A stretch of 64,000 nt of DNA from NCBI GenBank assembly GCA_003260075.1, contig QLIY01000527.1, positions 1-64,000 of the forward strand. Reading direction: 5' to 3'. Position 1 is the first letter of the stretch. Each line of letters begins with the position of its first letter. The notes below the pieces were generated by a model, which saw nothing but the letters and a program-made list of their open reading frames with translations, was not told where the DNA came from and made no database searches. Source of the stretch: Phallusia mammillata. Taxonomy: Eukaryota; Chordata; Ascidiacea; Phlebobranchia; Ascidiidae. Shown here piece by piece: positions 1 to 27,800 of this stretch. Made by a program: the position numbers and the translations under genes.

Positions 1-188
1 AATTTTTTGTCAGTCGGTTCTATCACAATAGTTATATTTTTCAGCCAGTTGCTTTTTCAGCCGCTGTTACAAAAAGTCCATTGACAGTAACCAGTAATGC
101 TAACCGGTTCGCTGATCTCATAAAGTTTCATGAGACGGTTCTGTAGAACCGCTGCGAACCGGTGGGAACCTGCTAAATCCCACCACTG
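1..188 (-). mobile_element. hAT-like MITE, family A, cut by window edge
   Basis: Reverse-oriented copy of a ~180-bp element also present at 3656-3832, 14063-14243, 15410-15521 and 16698-16876. It ends in CCCACCACTG at 179-188, the complement of the family's CAGTGGTGGG terminus, and carries the family's internal AACCGGTTCGC-type palindromic words. The other end lies off the window. No coding capacity. Confidence 0.8.
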
Positions 189-782
189 GTTAAGTTATCA
201 AACTTTTACCCAGGGCTGAAATGTCTAATGGAGTGGTTTCTAAACTGTACATCATGGTTTAACAGTGGGTCATGAAAACATTTTAGTGGCCCACATAGTC
301 ATTTAAAAATGTATTAATACATGCTAAAAAAGCTGTAATAGTCAATCGTGACCGTATAGCTGCACAGATTTTTAAAACTTGGCATCTAATGTGCAACCAA
401 CAGATATGGTCTAAACATTTGGGTCATAAAGTATAAAAGAAGTTGGAGCCACTGAACTATTACGTAATCAAATTTACAAGACACGGAATAAAAAAATAAA
501 ACAACCAATTTCTAAAACAAGTGACAAAGTTCGGAATAGTTGAAAGTTTAAAACCTTTGTTTGAAAGTGATTTAAAGGATAGGATCAGAAATTGGCAGTA
601 TTACTATAACAAACTTGTTAGTTACGGATAACCAAAGCAAAAAGTTTTGGACCCGAGAGGACTTATTTCCTAAGCTATAATTACAATTACAAATAGAACT
701 TTGTCAAATCGAACTATTTTGTAGAGTGACCAAACAAATCTGAAAAGCTTTGTATTATTACAAACATAGTTGTATAGGTTAC

Positions 783-3700
783 CGTTCAGTACGAAGAGCA
801 TCAAAGTTGCAAACTTCGCAAGTGCCCGGACAGTCATACGAGCCCAGAAGGTCGACGCAGGTGTTGTCACGTGAACAGTTGACTCCGTTGCAATTGTCAC
901 TTTGGTCTATTAGGAAGAAGCTTTCAGTGTCGGGAAACGAATTGGGAAACTGACGGCAACGCCACTCAGTAATATTCTCTGGAAAAGCTGAGCAATTGCT
1001 GTTCGAGTCCAAATAAAATACCACTCTACCAGGTAGCCCCACAAGACTTGGAATTTGCCTAATGTTGTTGCCTTGTAGGTAAAGAAAGCGCAAACTACGT
1101 TGGTTGCGAAAAAGACCAAGGGCAAGAGTTTGAATCTGGTTATGTCTTAGGTCCAACAGTTCGATCTCTGTGAGTCGTTTAAACGCAACGAGACCTATTA
1201 TCTGAATGCAGTTGTGATGCAAATACAGAGTTTCCAATGATTTTGGCAGTCCATCCGAAAAACTATTAGAAAGGTTTTGGATTTTGTTCCTATTGACTGA
1301 CAAACTGATGAGTTGGGTAAAAACCAGTTCGTTCGGAATAGTTTCAAGTCTGTTATTGTCAAGATTTAAAATTAGCAAAGTTGTTATACCAATGTTTGGT
1401 AGAATTATTGTCGTTAAGCCCATGTAGTTTAAGTACAGAAAGTTTATCTTCAAGTCAGCAAAAGCATTGGTCTCAATGTTGGCAGCTGAAACACTATTAA
1501 GCTTGAGGAACTTAATGCGATCTTTGATTTGCCAAAATGTGCTTTGTGTGAGATTGAAAAGCTTGCTGTTACGGATGGTGAGCCATTCTGCCGCTAATGG
1601 AACGCATTGTGAGCTATTTCCCAACGTTACATCAAAGACTGTGTGCAGGAATGGATCTCTCTTGCAGTGAGGCAGAAGGCATTCGACACACGCCGCGGAA
1701 CAATTTGGACCTGTTGAGCCGAATGGGCATTCTAAAATCGAATCTAAAATGAACGATAAAAAAAAATTGTTGAAACTGGTTTATATGGGACGGGTTTATT
1801 TCAAACTAACCAGAATTGGAAAGCTGCAAGTCTGTGTCGTTGAGAAGTAGCTCATCAGCAAGGCACATAGCTATAACAACAAAAATGCAAAAAAAGTTAT
1901 CTTTTTTACTCCAGGATCAATCGTTGGGGCCATAAAGAGATAAGCAATTAGTTGGCAATATAACAGTACGTCCTTTTCACACGTATAAACGTTTGACGCA
2001 CTATATGTATCCAGCAATCATAACATTGCATAGTCTTTCGATTACCCGTTAAACTTGTAGTGACACAAATTAACCAACATGGAATAATGTATAAAACCCC
2101 TTTTTTCTGTCCTTTCTACTTTTAGTCCTAAATATCATGTTAAATAAGTATTTTTGCGTTAAATCTCCAAACGCTAATTTACCGGCCAACATTTTGGAAC
2201 TTTTTAAGCTATGGATGTCATTAATGCTATTTTTTATTCAAGTGGTTTATTTTGGTTTATACGTACAGTTACAGTTTCTCTCATCGGATCCATCTGTGCA
2301 ATCATTTGGCACACCATCGCATATCCGAAAGCCGTCAATGCACTGACCGCTATCTTCACATAATGCTTGTTTTGGCGTGCAAGCTGAAATCAGATAAAAC
2401 ATGTTCACAAACACAACACCATCTAAATTGCTTTCGTATAAGGTTGCCACACGTCGGAAATTTCCCAAAACGTTCGGAATGCAGGTGTAAAATCTGGGTC
2501 TGGAAAGAACTTTCAATAACACTCTCAATGTCCAGGATTTTAACGCCAAGTAGCTTAACCTACGTTAGTTTTTACAATTTTTTATGGGTGACTAGAAGGT
2601 TTACATTATAACTGTTATCTGTGCTAATTTTGATGTAGGATGCACCCTACCACGCACATTCATGAGAAACTACATGCGTATTGAAAGCTACAAATATTCT
2701 GAATCTGAATGATGTTGTAAAATTCTTTGCTTTGTAACTTATTTAGAAATGAAACTACGCTTTTTATCTCTGTGATAGTAATGATATTTTATCAAAAATG
2801 GCACTTTTTGAGTTGGTAACGTCATATAATGCAATGTAACATAACTTTGGTGTCGCCAAACATAGTTAATTAAACTGTCCGGAATTTTGCCCACGCAGAT
2901 AGGGTAATCCTACTTTAGTATCAGTACGAACGGCAAAGTCACGGCGGCCGTCAAATTTCTTATGGATTCTTACCGATACAGCCTATTTCGTCAGACCAAT
3001 CGAAGCAATCGGTTTCGCCGTCACACCTCTGCGTTGAAGAAAAGCACTGTTTGTTGTCGTTGCATTTCCTCATATTGGACCAGCAGTCTAAAAACAACAC
3101 ACCAGAGTTGCAAACTGGCCGCAATTTTGGACCCAAGTCCGGTCCCTACCCAAAATCTAAATTTCAAAACCCGAACCGATATAGCGAAGATTGAACTATT
3201 ACATAAATATCGCCTCTTAAGTCCGAATTCAAACCCAAACCCGAAAACTCAAGTTTTTTTTACATTATTTACAAATTTTGGTAAGTTAGGACTCTATGCT
3301 TCAATGAAAGTTGTTTTACGGAAAGCACATGCCATTAACTTGAAAAGAGTTGTATGACTTTACTTCGTTTAGCGAAAGAAAATCGTAGCGATACAAGTGC
3401 AATAAAACTCGCGGGAAAATAGCTACTCAACCTCAAAACGTTATGGAGCGCAAAACAGTGAAGGGCATGATTTGTGAATAATGGCTATACGCGCTGCAGC
3501 TACAACGTATTATAAAGCGTTATGTGACCGGGGCTCGCAAAAAAGTGAGGTTGGCGCATTGTGGGTAAACACAACTATGGGAGAGATACTTGTGGAACAA
3601 GACATATCAAAACGACTAACTTTCTGTGTTAGGTAGGAAATTTGAACCCCATTACCAGTGTGGGATTCAGCTGATGCACTGGTTCTATAGAACCGTCTGA

Positions 3701-6070
3701 AGAAATTCTATGAGATCAGCGAACCGGTTAGCATTACTGGTTACTGTCAATAGACTTTTTGTAACAAAACCGACGGAAAAATATGACTTTTGTGATAGAA
3801 CCGGTTGACTACAAATTTGAATTCCACCAACGCCCATTACCCTAATTATATTTTCTTACCCCAAGATTCGCAGTTTAACTCGTCTTCCCCGTCAGGACAA
3901 TTAAGTTTCCCGTCACAGCGAGCGAACTGAGGAATACAGATGCTCGAATTCTTACATTTCCATTGACTGGGCAAACAATCTGTGCAGATAGAAATTGAGA
4001 AATAATTTCGAAGAAAAACGATTGATAAAATAATTTACAACATCAAACAAATACAGAAATATAATGTAATAAAGTAGAAATGCTTTCTTGAAAAAAAGTT
4101 TTGTAAACCAAAACCTTAAGTGTAATGTATTTTAACCGGGGTTAAATTCACCATATGAGGTAATTTTGACATACTTTGGGGGTAAATATTGGACGTAGGG
4201 TTGTAGTGGGGTAAACGACTTGTTTAAAATCCACAAAATGTAAACCGTGGATGACTGAAAAAATGTGAACGTCTGACTTAGTGTTTAAACTCAAGCCTTA
4301 TGGTGGACCAGAGCCCCCCCCCCCATTATTGACCTTAACAGTTCCAAACATTTTCATTCCTTTCCAATAGACAAAATAAGTTAGTAGATGATAAACCATA
4401 CAAATATCACTTAAAATTGGGCCCTTTATTAACTTTACAGGATATGTTCCCTGATGTGCCCCCCCCCCGATAGAAATTGAGAAATAATTTCGAAGAAAAA
4501 CGATTGATAAAATAATAATTTACACAACAATGCTTTCTTGAAAAAAAGTTTTGTGAACCAAAATCTTAAGTGTAATGCTTTTTAACCGAAGTTAAATTTA
4601 TCCCATGTAGGAATTTTGACATGCTTTGGGAGTAAATATTGGTGCACAAAAGACGTAGGGTTATAGTGGGGTAAAAAAAACCTTGTTTAAAATTCACAAA
4701 ATGTAAACCGTAGATGACTGAGAGAATTTGAACGTCGGGCTTAGTGTTTAAACTCAAGCCTTATGGTGGACCAGAGTTGTAAACAGGCCTGAAATTGGAG
4801 CCCAAACCCGATCCGAACCAGAATCGTTTTTAAGAAGTCCGTTTAGGCCGGAAAGTTTGATTGACAGGCGTATACATTGAGAAATTGGTCTTAAACATGG
4901 CGTTTTTGGGCTGTTTTGACATCAGGTCTAGCAACTCGCTACTTAGCTAGTTAATGTATTTAAAAAAAGTCAGGCCCGAATCTAGTTCGTTTATTTGAAG
5001 AAACCTAACCCCCCCCCCCGGGCTGTTTTGACATCAGGTCTAGCAACTCGCTACTTAGCTAGTTAATTTATTTTAAAAAAGTCAGGCCCGAATCTAGTCC
5101 GTTTATTTGAAGAAACCTAAGCCCAAACCCGACCCGACTTACAACTCTGTGGTGGACGTATAATATGATGTAGGCTGTTATGATGATGATCATAATATTT
5201 ACGATCACGCGGTCAACTAAGTACTTAGCCTCACCCCATTCGTCACAGTTCACTTCATCGCTTCCTCCGGAGCAGTGGGGCAAGCCATCGCAACGACCAA
5301 ACATTGATATACAAACATCGTCTTCGGGGCACCACCAAAAGAAACTACCACAATCTAAAAAAATCCAAACCACAAAATATTTTTATAACTGACAGCGACC
5401 CCCCATAAAAAACACTTTCGATAACTCCACTAGCCTGAAACCAACAAAGTGTTTTGAAGTGCTATTTTGTATGACAGTGGTTCCAACTTTTATCGACGAA
5501 TTATTGACCTTAACAGTTCCAAACATTTTCATTCCTTTCCAATAGACTAAATAAGTTAGTAGATGATAAACCATGCAAATATCACTTAAAATTGGGCCTT
5601 TTATTAACTTTACAGGATATATTCCCAAAGCTGATGTGTCTATTTACAAACCATATGTAAGTTATAAAATCAAAGTAAATGTCTCCCATAAAGTTTTTAA
5701 AACTCCTCTTGCGCGCTTGGGAACCACTGTTACTTAGTTTTTCGACAAGCTATTTGAAAAAATAAAACAAAACAACTTATATTTTTGTAACAACATACAA
5801 CATGGCGACGTTATGTTGTACTTAATACCGGACTTTTTTAAAAAATACAGGACTTTAATTTGTTTCGTTATAGAGTTGATCAAAAAACAATATTTCTGAC
5901 AAATTTAAACAATCGTTGGTTGACCAAAATGTTAGAAATGAGTAGCCCCAAACATTGGCATTTTCTGACCTAAAATGTTTGCTTTTACCTGTTTGTGCTG
6001 CTCCATGCAAAATAGCATTGGCAACCAGGAACGCTGAAAATACAAAGCAACAATTTATTGCGAGCCACAA
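783..6070 (-). CDS. LDLa x4 - EGF - LRR receptor-like protein (5' part of gene)
   Basis: Seven exons read by eye: 5989-6070, 5235-5354, 3860-3979, 2974-3087, 2267-2383, 1811-1870, 783-1731. All have GT-AG borders, all the internal introns are phase 1, and the frame stays open for about 520 codons. Exon 1 starts with ATG and encodes a signal peptide ([19 protein letters not shown]). Each of the next four exons encodes one LDL-receptor class A module with six Cys and an acidic Ca-binding end (GGSDE, DGEDE, DWSDE, DGSDE). A 20-codon linker follows. The last exon has an EGF-like stretch ([14 protein letters not shown]), about seven LRRs (for example [14 protein letters not shown]) and another EGF-like motif (NCNGVNC, GSYDC). 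The coding frame meets a stop just past the donor-like GGTAACC at 778-784, so the gene probably continues off the left edge. LDLa modules in front of LRRs are known from relaxin receptors (RXFP1/2) and GRL101-type LGRs, which are 7TM receptors. No 7TM part is visible here, so a secreted or single-pass protein is possible. Confidence 0.8.
3103..3260. repeat. Family B hAT-like fragment
   Basis: Begins CAGAGTTGCAAACTGGCC and continues with the 'proline-codon-like' CCCAAGTCC / CCCGAACC words typical of family B (complete copy at 4772-5149). It lies directly upstream of the acceptor of the third LDLa exon. The far end is not clear. Confidence 0.45.
3656..3832 (+). mobile_element. hAT-like MITE, family A
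   Basis: A 177-bp element beginning CAGTGTGGGATTC and ending GAATTCCACCAACG, flanked by perfect 8-bp direct repeats CCCATTAC (3648-3655 and 3833-3840). The 8-bp duplication and CAGTG-type terminus indicate a non-autonomous hAT element. It sits in an intron of the LDLa-LRR gene. Confidence 0.9.
3987..5637. repeat. Compound duplication A-polyC-B-polyC-A'...B'
   Basis: Block A (3987-4313) ends in 11 C (4314-4324). Block B (4325-4458) ends in 10 C (4459-4468). A diverged second copy A' (4469-4774) then continues through unique sequence, including the first LDLa exon, to B' (about 5500-5637). A and A' share the same order of words with SNPs and a ~40-bp indel. This fits two alleles of one intron placed end to end, with poly-C at the breaks, rather than a biological tandem repeat. 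Confidence 0.75.
4772..5149 (+). mobile_element. hAT-like MITE, family B
   Basis: Starts CAGAGTTGTAAACAGGCC and ends GACTTACAACTCTG, so the termini are inverted repeats, and is flanked by perfect 8-bp duplications TGGTGGAC (4764-4771, 5150-5157). An internal ~100-bp stretch (about 4911-5007) is repeated after an 11-C run (5009-5019). That inner repeat looks like another assembly join, so the true element is probably shorter. Confidence 0.85.
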
Positions 6071-6128
6071 ATGTTTGAATAATTTCTTAAAGGTGCATTG
6101 TAAACACTTCAGTATATGGCATAACGTC

Positions 6129-6321
6129 TCGTTGCGGTAATGTTACTTAGTTTGTAGTTCAAACATACTTTAAAGGTAGATTAAACAGGTTTAAAACGTC
6201 AGGTGTCATCCTGAATTCATGCCCCCCCCCCCCTGCGGTAATGTTACTTAGTTTGTAGTTCAAACATACTTTAAAGGTAGAATAAACAGGTTTGAAACGT
6301 CAGGTGTCTTCCTGAATTAAT
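6129..6321. repeat. Direct duplication separated by 12 C
   Basis: About 88 bp starting TGCGGTAATGTTACTTAG occurs at 6133-6221 and again at 6234-6321 with four substitutions, split by C12 at 6222-6233. Same signature as the other poly-C joins. It lies just upstream of the start codon of the LDLa-LRR gene. Confidence 0.8.
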
Positions 6322-6331
6322 CCCTTTAAGC

Positions 6332-6494
6332 CAGTGGTTCTTAACATTTTTTCCACCCCTTTCAAATCACCAACCAATTTTCGCACCCCCTGGTTTTTTT
6401 GTATTTATATAGAATAGACCTAACCAACTTTAAGGATTCGGCATCCCCGCAGCCCCTAGGAACAGTTCTCGCACCCCCTGGTTAAGAACCCCTG
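6332..6494 (+). mobile_element. hAT MITE with CAGTGGTTCTTAAC termini
   Basis: A 163-bp element from CAGTGGTTCTTAAC to GTTAAGAACCCCTG with 8-bp target-site duplications CTTTAAGC (6324-6331, 6495-6502). Typical short non-autonomous hAT element; the interior carries repeated GCACCCCCTGG words. Confidence 0.92.
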
Positions 6495-6539
6495 CTTTAA
6501 GCAAATATTTCCGCATAAAAGGTGAAGTGTAAATAATCT

Positions 6540-6615
6540 AGCGGTGGGATTCGAACCCACAACAGATAACTATTCAGATTTGACGTCTTATACGAACTGC
6601 GCTATACTAGCACAA
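6540..6615 (-). repeat. tRNA-derived SINE head fragment
   Basis: On the minus strand an A-box-like TAGTATAGCGCAGTTCG is followed 40-50 bp later by a perfect B box GGTTCGAATCCC. The acceptor arms do not pair, so this is not a functional tRNA. The sequence after the B box (CACCGCTAGA) resembles the SINE body seen at 8068-8237. Confidence 0.7.
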
Positions 6616-6619
6616 ACAA

Positions 6620-7841
6620 CCACTCTAAAACTAATGTTTTAAACGCACCAAAGGCAGTTAGGATCCAATTTCGATACACCTGCATTGCTTAGATTAAATA
6701 CTTCATGGTCAATAATAAACAGCATACCTGATAAGCAGACAGTAGTCACGATTTGCATGATAAATTTAACGTGGCTTTTTTCCTGTTTTATATTCCCTCC
6801 TGTTGTATATTGCAGCTATGATGAACACTTACGGCATAGACGCTTCTAATAATTTATATTTGTCGACCTATGTGTACAGTTTATGTCTATTAAAAGTTAG
6901 CATGAATATCGTTGCTTTAATCAACCAAATCTCTGCCATAAGTTAAAAAATTCATTGCTCTTAATACGTCTGTACAAGCTGTACGAAGTGATTTGATGTA
7001 ACGTATTATGAAAGTTGTCGGAAGTCGGACTTAACATATCTGATCATAATAGGAAAGGGTTCGGTCGAAAAGAAAACCGTCCCATAATCGTGATGGGCTT
7101 GGTTTCAATTGAAAGTAAACCGTCTCTCGGAAAGCTTTGAACGTCTACGATTACGCAATATCATAACTATACGTGCGACGTCAAAAACTGGCCTTTTATT
7201 ACGGGAAACGCGAAAGTCATGTTTTGAAAACAAATAGGGTGGATTTTAATTAAGCACGCTTTTAGACTATAACATTAAGGGTTATGTTATTATACATTAT
7301 ACATATTATACATCAAAGTTGTAAGTTTAGTCAGACATTTCGTGTCGGTGTTGGTTTTCAGTTTAAATAAATTACATTGGCTTAATTTGGACCATACTTA
7401 CTAGGTCAAGTAATTGTCGTAATTTTGATTTAATAAATTCTAAATTTTAGACCAACTTAAAATACAGATCATCTTTTGTTCATAGCGTTTTATGTAGTTC
7501 GAAATAAATTTTGCTATCAGGGCACGAAAAATTTGTCCGACTTGACACAAATGGAAGTAATTTTTAGGTTTTCAAAGGTGTGAAAATATACTTGATATTT
7601 GTGTCAGACATTTATCAAGGTATAACCCGTTAAACGAGCGAAAATGATCTTTAATTCAACCAGTTTTCTTTAAAACAAACGAACACCCATTTAATCATCT
7701 ACACTACCACGGTGAGAAAGTGCCTGCCTCAGCTAGCAAGTAAAAAAAATAAGTGCATAAAAACCCGTGAAACACACAAAAAACACGTTGCAACGTAAAA
7801 GGTGCGAAACTTTTACAAATCGATTTCAACCAGGTCCACTC
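6620..7841. other. Intergenic: head of LDLa-LRR gene, tail of PI3K gene
   Basis: No coding region recognised. On the minus strand, ATTAAA variants of the poly(A) signal lie about 150-190 nt past the PI3K stop codon (around 7650 and 7691), so the 3' end of that transcript is probably in 7.6-7.8 kb. The promoter of the LDLa-LRR gene would be in 6.1-7.2 kb; no clear motif was seen. Confidence 0.5.
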
Positions 7842-23585
<15,744 letters not shown>

Positions 23586-23900
23586 TGTGCTTGCCAAGAG
23601 TCAGCCCTAATTACTCAGCAACGCAGTGAATCAATAAACTCACACTACAGCCAACTACAGTTACCAGTAATAGGACAACAAACGATTTGAGTTTCCCAAA
23701 ACAAGCAACCCAAACTAGCCAATATCCTTTTTTGAAAGACTGTTTCCTGAGGCGTACAGTTTAAGCCAAGCGAGGTTTGTTTTTGTGCCCATACTATATA
23801 CGTGTGGCTCGGTGTTCGTTTTGCGCATGCGCGGGTGTTTACGTATTCGCCCGGGCGTATTCTCTGCGTGCAAGCCGAACCGGAAGTGATGTCACGCGCA
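23586..23900 (-). promoter_or_regulatory. Probable PI3K promoter with NRF-1, ETS and CRE-like motifs
   Basis: Within 315 bp upstream of the PI3K ATG: TGCGCATGCGC (23822-23832), a palindromic NRF-1-type site; CCGGAAGT (23880-23887), an ETS/GABP-type site; TGATGTCA (23887-23894), CRE-like; and a second GCGCATG (23896-23902). The area is locally more CpG-rich than its surroundings, as in TATA-less promoters. Transcription start not determined; function inferred from motifs and position only. Confidence 0.5.
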
Positions 23901-24408
23901 TGTGCCCAGTCATCGAACGTGCACGAGCTGGGAGGGATAGATTAAAGGGAAACTGAAATGTCATTTTCTATTTAAAAAAAACCCTGTAATTTTAACTGTT
24001 TGGAGAAGATGCAAGTGACGCATTGCAAAGTTGCGCAAGGAAAGTCTAAATGTGAGAAAACTATAAGCAACTTTAATTTCGACCGAACTGAAAAGTTGCA
24101 CACTTTTAAGAGTAGCTTGCTTACTACAATACTCCTTTCATTAAAATGTTCGCCTTAAAACTCCCACGTATTTGAGCCTTGCGTGCATTTAGTTTAGAGA
24201 CGATAATAACTTTGTTCAGCCCTTGCTTAAAACATACATTTAGACACACACAAGAGATAAAAAAGGCCATTTATTTGCTAGAGAGGATGTGAAGCAGAGT
24301 GCCAAATACGACTGTGATTGAAACAAATGTTGACGAGTCAATCTGGATTCTATATCACCTGTTACAAGCGTAGTTGCAACAATCACCGAGTTACAAGACG
24401 CTTTAAAG

Positions 24409-24861
24409 CAGCGGTTCTCAAACTGGGGTCCGCGGTCCGTTTGGGGTCCGTGAGGCAAATTTGGGGGGGGGGNNNNNNNNNNNNNNNNNNNNNNAAATTG
24501 GGGGGGGGGGGGGGGGCGAAAAGATTGAAGTAATTCTATAATCTTATTTGGCGTCAGTTTGTGCCACTGAATACGTTTAAATCAAAGTAAAAGTGAGAAT
24601 AGACCGTCTCCATTTCTAAACGATAGCCTTTATTGCATGACAACTAACAAAAATGCAATTGTTCGCGCAAAATTGTAATGTTTTTTTGTCTTGTCTGTGA
24701 TGTCGTCTTTGAATCATTGTTATGCACAATTTTGCATATGTAGCTAAAATCCTGCAACTAACTTTCGTTTTTCTGAAATACACATTCAGGCTTAAGGACC
24801 GCGAGAAATAATGACAAAGGGACCGTTTTGAAAAAATAATGAAAAAGTTTGAGAACCATTG
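24409..24861 (+). mobile_element. hAT element with CAGCGGTTCTCAAAC terminus
   Basis: Left end CAGCGGTTCTCAAACTGGGG, right end AAAAAGTTTGAGAACCATTG, flanked by perfect 8-bp duplications CTTTAAAG (24401-24408, 24862-24869). The interior includes G runs (24463-24472, 24500-24516) and a gap. Charlie-like hAT ends; no transposase frame. Confidence 0.9.
24473..24494. other. Assembly gap (22 N)
   Basis: Run of N flanked by G10 on the left and AAATT then G17 on the right, inside a hAT element. Confidence 0.99.
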
Positions 24862-24869
24862 CTTTAAAG

Positions 24870-27800
24870 TAATTTAAATTTGAAAAAATACACCTGCAAA
24901 TGCAAAAATAATTACCTGGTTTATGTGGGTTAATCGTAAAGATATTGGCATTAAAATTATTATCTTGAAGATAGGTTCTAGTTTGTTATGCTAAGTCATT
25001 AATATTTCTCTTCAATGTTGTCGCAGAAAAGAAGTTCATGCAAGTCTTCATGGAGAGGAACAGAAAGTTCTTCGAATCATTTGTGACGTTACGCGAACGC
25101 GTGAAACGAATTGTTCAAATCACATAAAGTTGACCAAGATAAAAAACGCGACTTAGACAAAAAAAATGTTGGTCAGTGTAAGAGTCGCAGGGTAGTGTTA
25201 TGATGGGTATTTTAGTTTGTTCGCCTTTTGTTGGCTGACAAGTCAGCTATAACAGCATGCATTATCTGCTTGCCCATTATGAACCAGTTTTCTCTGTGGT
25301 TTATGCCCAGTTGTGGCATCGAACAGGATTGGTGAGGAATGGCTTTCAGCCTATTCCTCCCAACAAACTGTAGCCGTTAGATGGCAGCACAAGCCAATAC
25401 CACATAGGTCTTGTTACCAGCTGCACGGATAAGACCTAATAGGAGGTCAAAACAGTGTGCACTGTTTGCAACTTACTTACCATTTACTGGCTTGATCCGT
25501 TTCTATGAATTACTTTTCTCAGTAAAACATGTGTGTTCTAAGCATTTTGTGTTACTGTTGCTTACAATACTGGCAACAAAGGCCATTCTTACATGCCTAT
25601 CATCATCAAAAATGGTATCAAATGGCAGAAGCCAGCAACAAAGTACTAGAAAAACACCGTTAAACTCTGCAAGGCGGGGATTGGCCACATCTTTATACAG
25701 ACCACACAGGATTCAAAAGAGATTAGGAGACAAATTTTGGCAATAAAATATGCAACAAAAGAACATTAAACGTAGATCCGAATTGAACTTGACCGAACAG
25801 ACGTCACAACATTAACTTGCTGCACGTCATAAACGTTGATGTTGGTCTTGGGAAAATCGAAAGAAAACAAAGTGATTTGACTGACAATAGAAACATCGTT
25901 CGTCTTGGGTTTGATTCTGGGGGTATCAGCCTTTGCCTTGCTGTTTGTTCTACGTATTGAGAGGAAAAGTAAGAACATGTAACAGAGAAATTTTTGTAGT
26001 GTGTGTTACTACAGATTTGTAAGCCGGGTCAGTTCGGGTTCTAGTTAGAATTAAACGTGTTGTTTTAGACTGGACTTTACATCGTAATTTCAGCTTGATA
26101 AATCAACTTTTGGGTCTACTTGGGCTTCATTTCACCAAAATTTCGGGTTCAGGGCCCAATTTTTAAGCCAGATTACAACTTTGTGATACCGCACTGTTAT
26201 AAAGGCCGGCTTGTGACTTTTAGTCCTTTTCAATCGTTAGGTATACCACATTACTGGACACAAGCATCATCAAAAAAGTTCTATTGTTGCTAGCTTAAAA
26301 ACTGTTCGTGAAACTGTGCCCTTTTGTCATTGTAAATTTTTTTTTATAAATATAAGCGGAATATTAAGGCAGAAATAGAATGACTTTGTCAGCGAACAAC
26401 ATGCATAAACACCAGTGAATGTGTAAAAAGCTGTTAATTTTACCATAGAGTTTCATGCCATCAACAATAATTCAATTTGCTTCATTTAGGTAAATGTGGA
26501 CTAGGAGTAAGAATTCATTTCACAAAAGCTTAAGGAGTATTAGCACCAAAAGGTTAAGAACCACTGGTATAGAGTAACATGCCTTAGCATTTAAAGTGAA
26601 GCAACAACACGATGCGAAGATGACACACGCACAGTGTACCTAGGACCCGAGCTAACTTAAATATTTGCTACTGGATTTAAGGGATTAAATAGAAAAGGGT
26701 CCGAAACGGCGTTGTTCTGGAAGATTCCACCACGTTCTGTGCTTAAAGGGAAAGTGTAGAAGTAATTCAGGGAATCATTTGACTGATGAAGGCCTATTTG
26801 GGTTACACGGAGGTAGAGGTTTGTTTATCTGGAGTTTAGTCACCGTAATTTAGGTGATAAGTGCATGGGTTTGGGATTGCTTGTGTCACGATTCGTCTCG
26901 TAGTGTTAACGGGTAACTGCACAAGCATCTGGGCTGTATTGACTTGTTTAATGATGCTTTAATTCGAATGTGTGCAGAAACTGTATAGGCCTGTTCTTGT
27001 CGTGGTTATATGTAAACCTAAGTGTTGAAACTGTAAACGTTTTATTTTACATAATTACAAATTGCATCCATGCCTGTTAAGGCGAGTTTGCATTACATTA
27101 CTATAAGTTGAGTATATTTTGTTTGATGAAAAAACACATATCGACACAATTGCACTAATAAACAAACACTACCTTTGATAGTATATTACAAATTATTGTA
27201 CAATGCATATCGATGTGCCAGCAACTGATCCATACCATTATCCAGTTTAAAAAAGTTTAAGTTGCCAACCGGTTTGGTATTTTTTGATAAAGTTATGTGC
27301 TTGCTGTTCTTTCGTTTGCTTGTTCGAAATGTGTATGCATGTAGCGTTTAAATGTCCAAACCAACCACTTTATTCGTGAGTTTGTCAATGCTTGACTTGT
27401 TAGTCGCATGGAAAATTTACTGAATAATTTTGTAATACAGATTTTTGCTTGGTAAACTTTTTTCATTTCAACTGCTTGCTGCCGCGGGTCCATGGGCTTT
27501 GTTGGGGTAAACAAAGGGAGCGACGAAAGACGTCACGCGAATTAGTCTCGGGACAGCCCGATATAGACGGATCACCCCACCGGCTTATACCACCCCCTCA
27601 ATATCTGATTGATAATAAAAAGCTGAATCACGATAAGGTTTCACTTTCACGTGCGTTGTTTGTGACCGATTTGTATAAACTTATTTCCCAAAACTTGCTA
27701 GTGTGTTTACATGCACTTGTATGTTAGACATGTTTAACAACCTTTTTAGGTAAATATATGAGCAATTATCCAATATAATTTAACTTTAACATTCTCTTTC

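Noticed and set aside
6540..6615. Possible true tRNA gene
   Set aside because: Good A and B boxes but no pairing acceptor arms, and the sequence continues into SINE body words.
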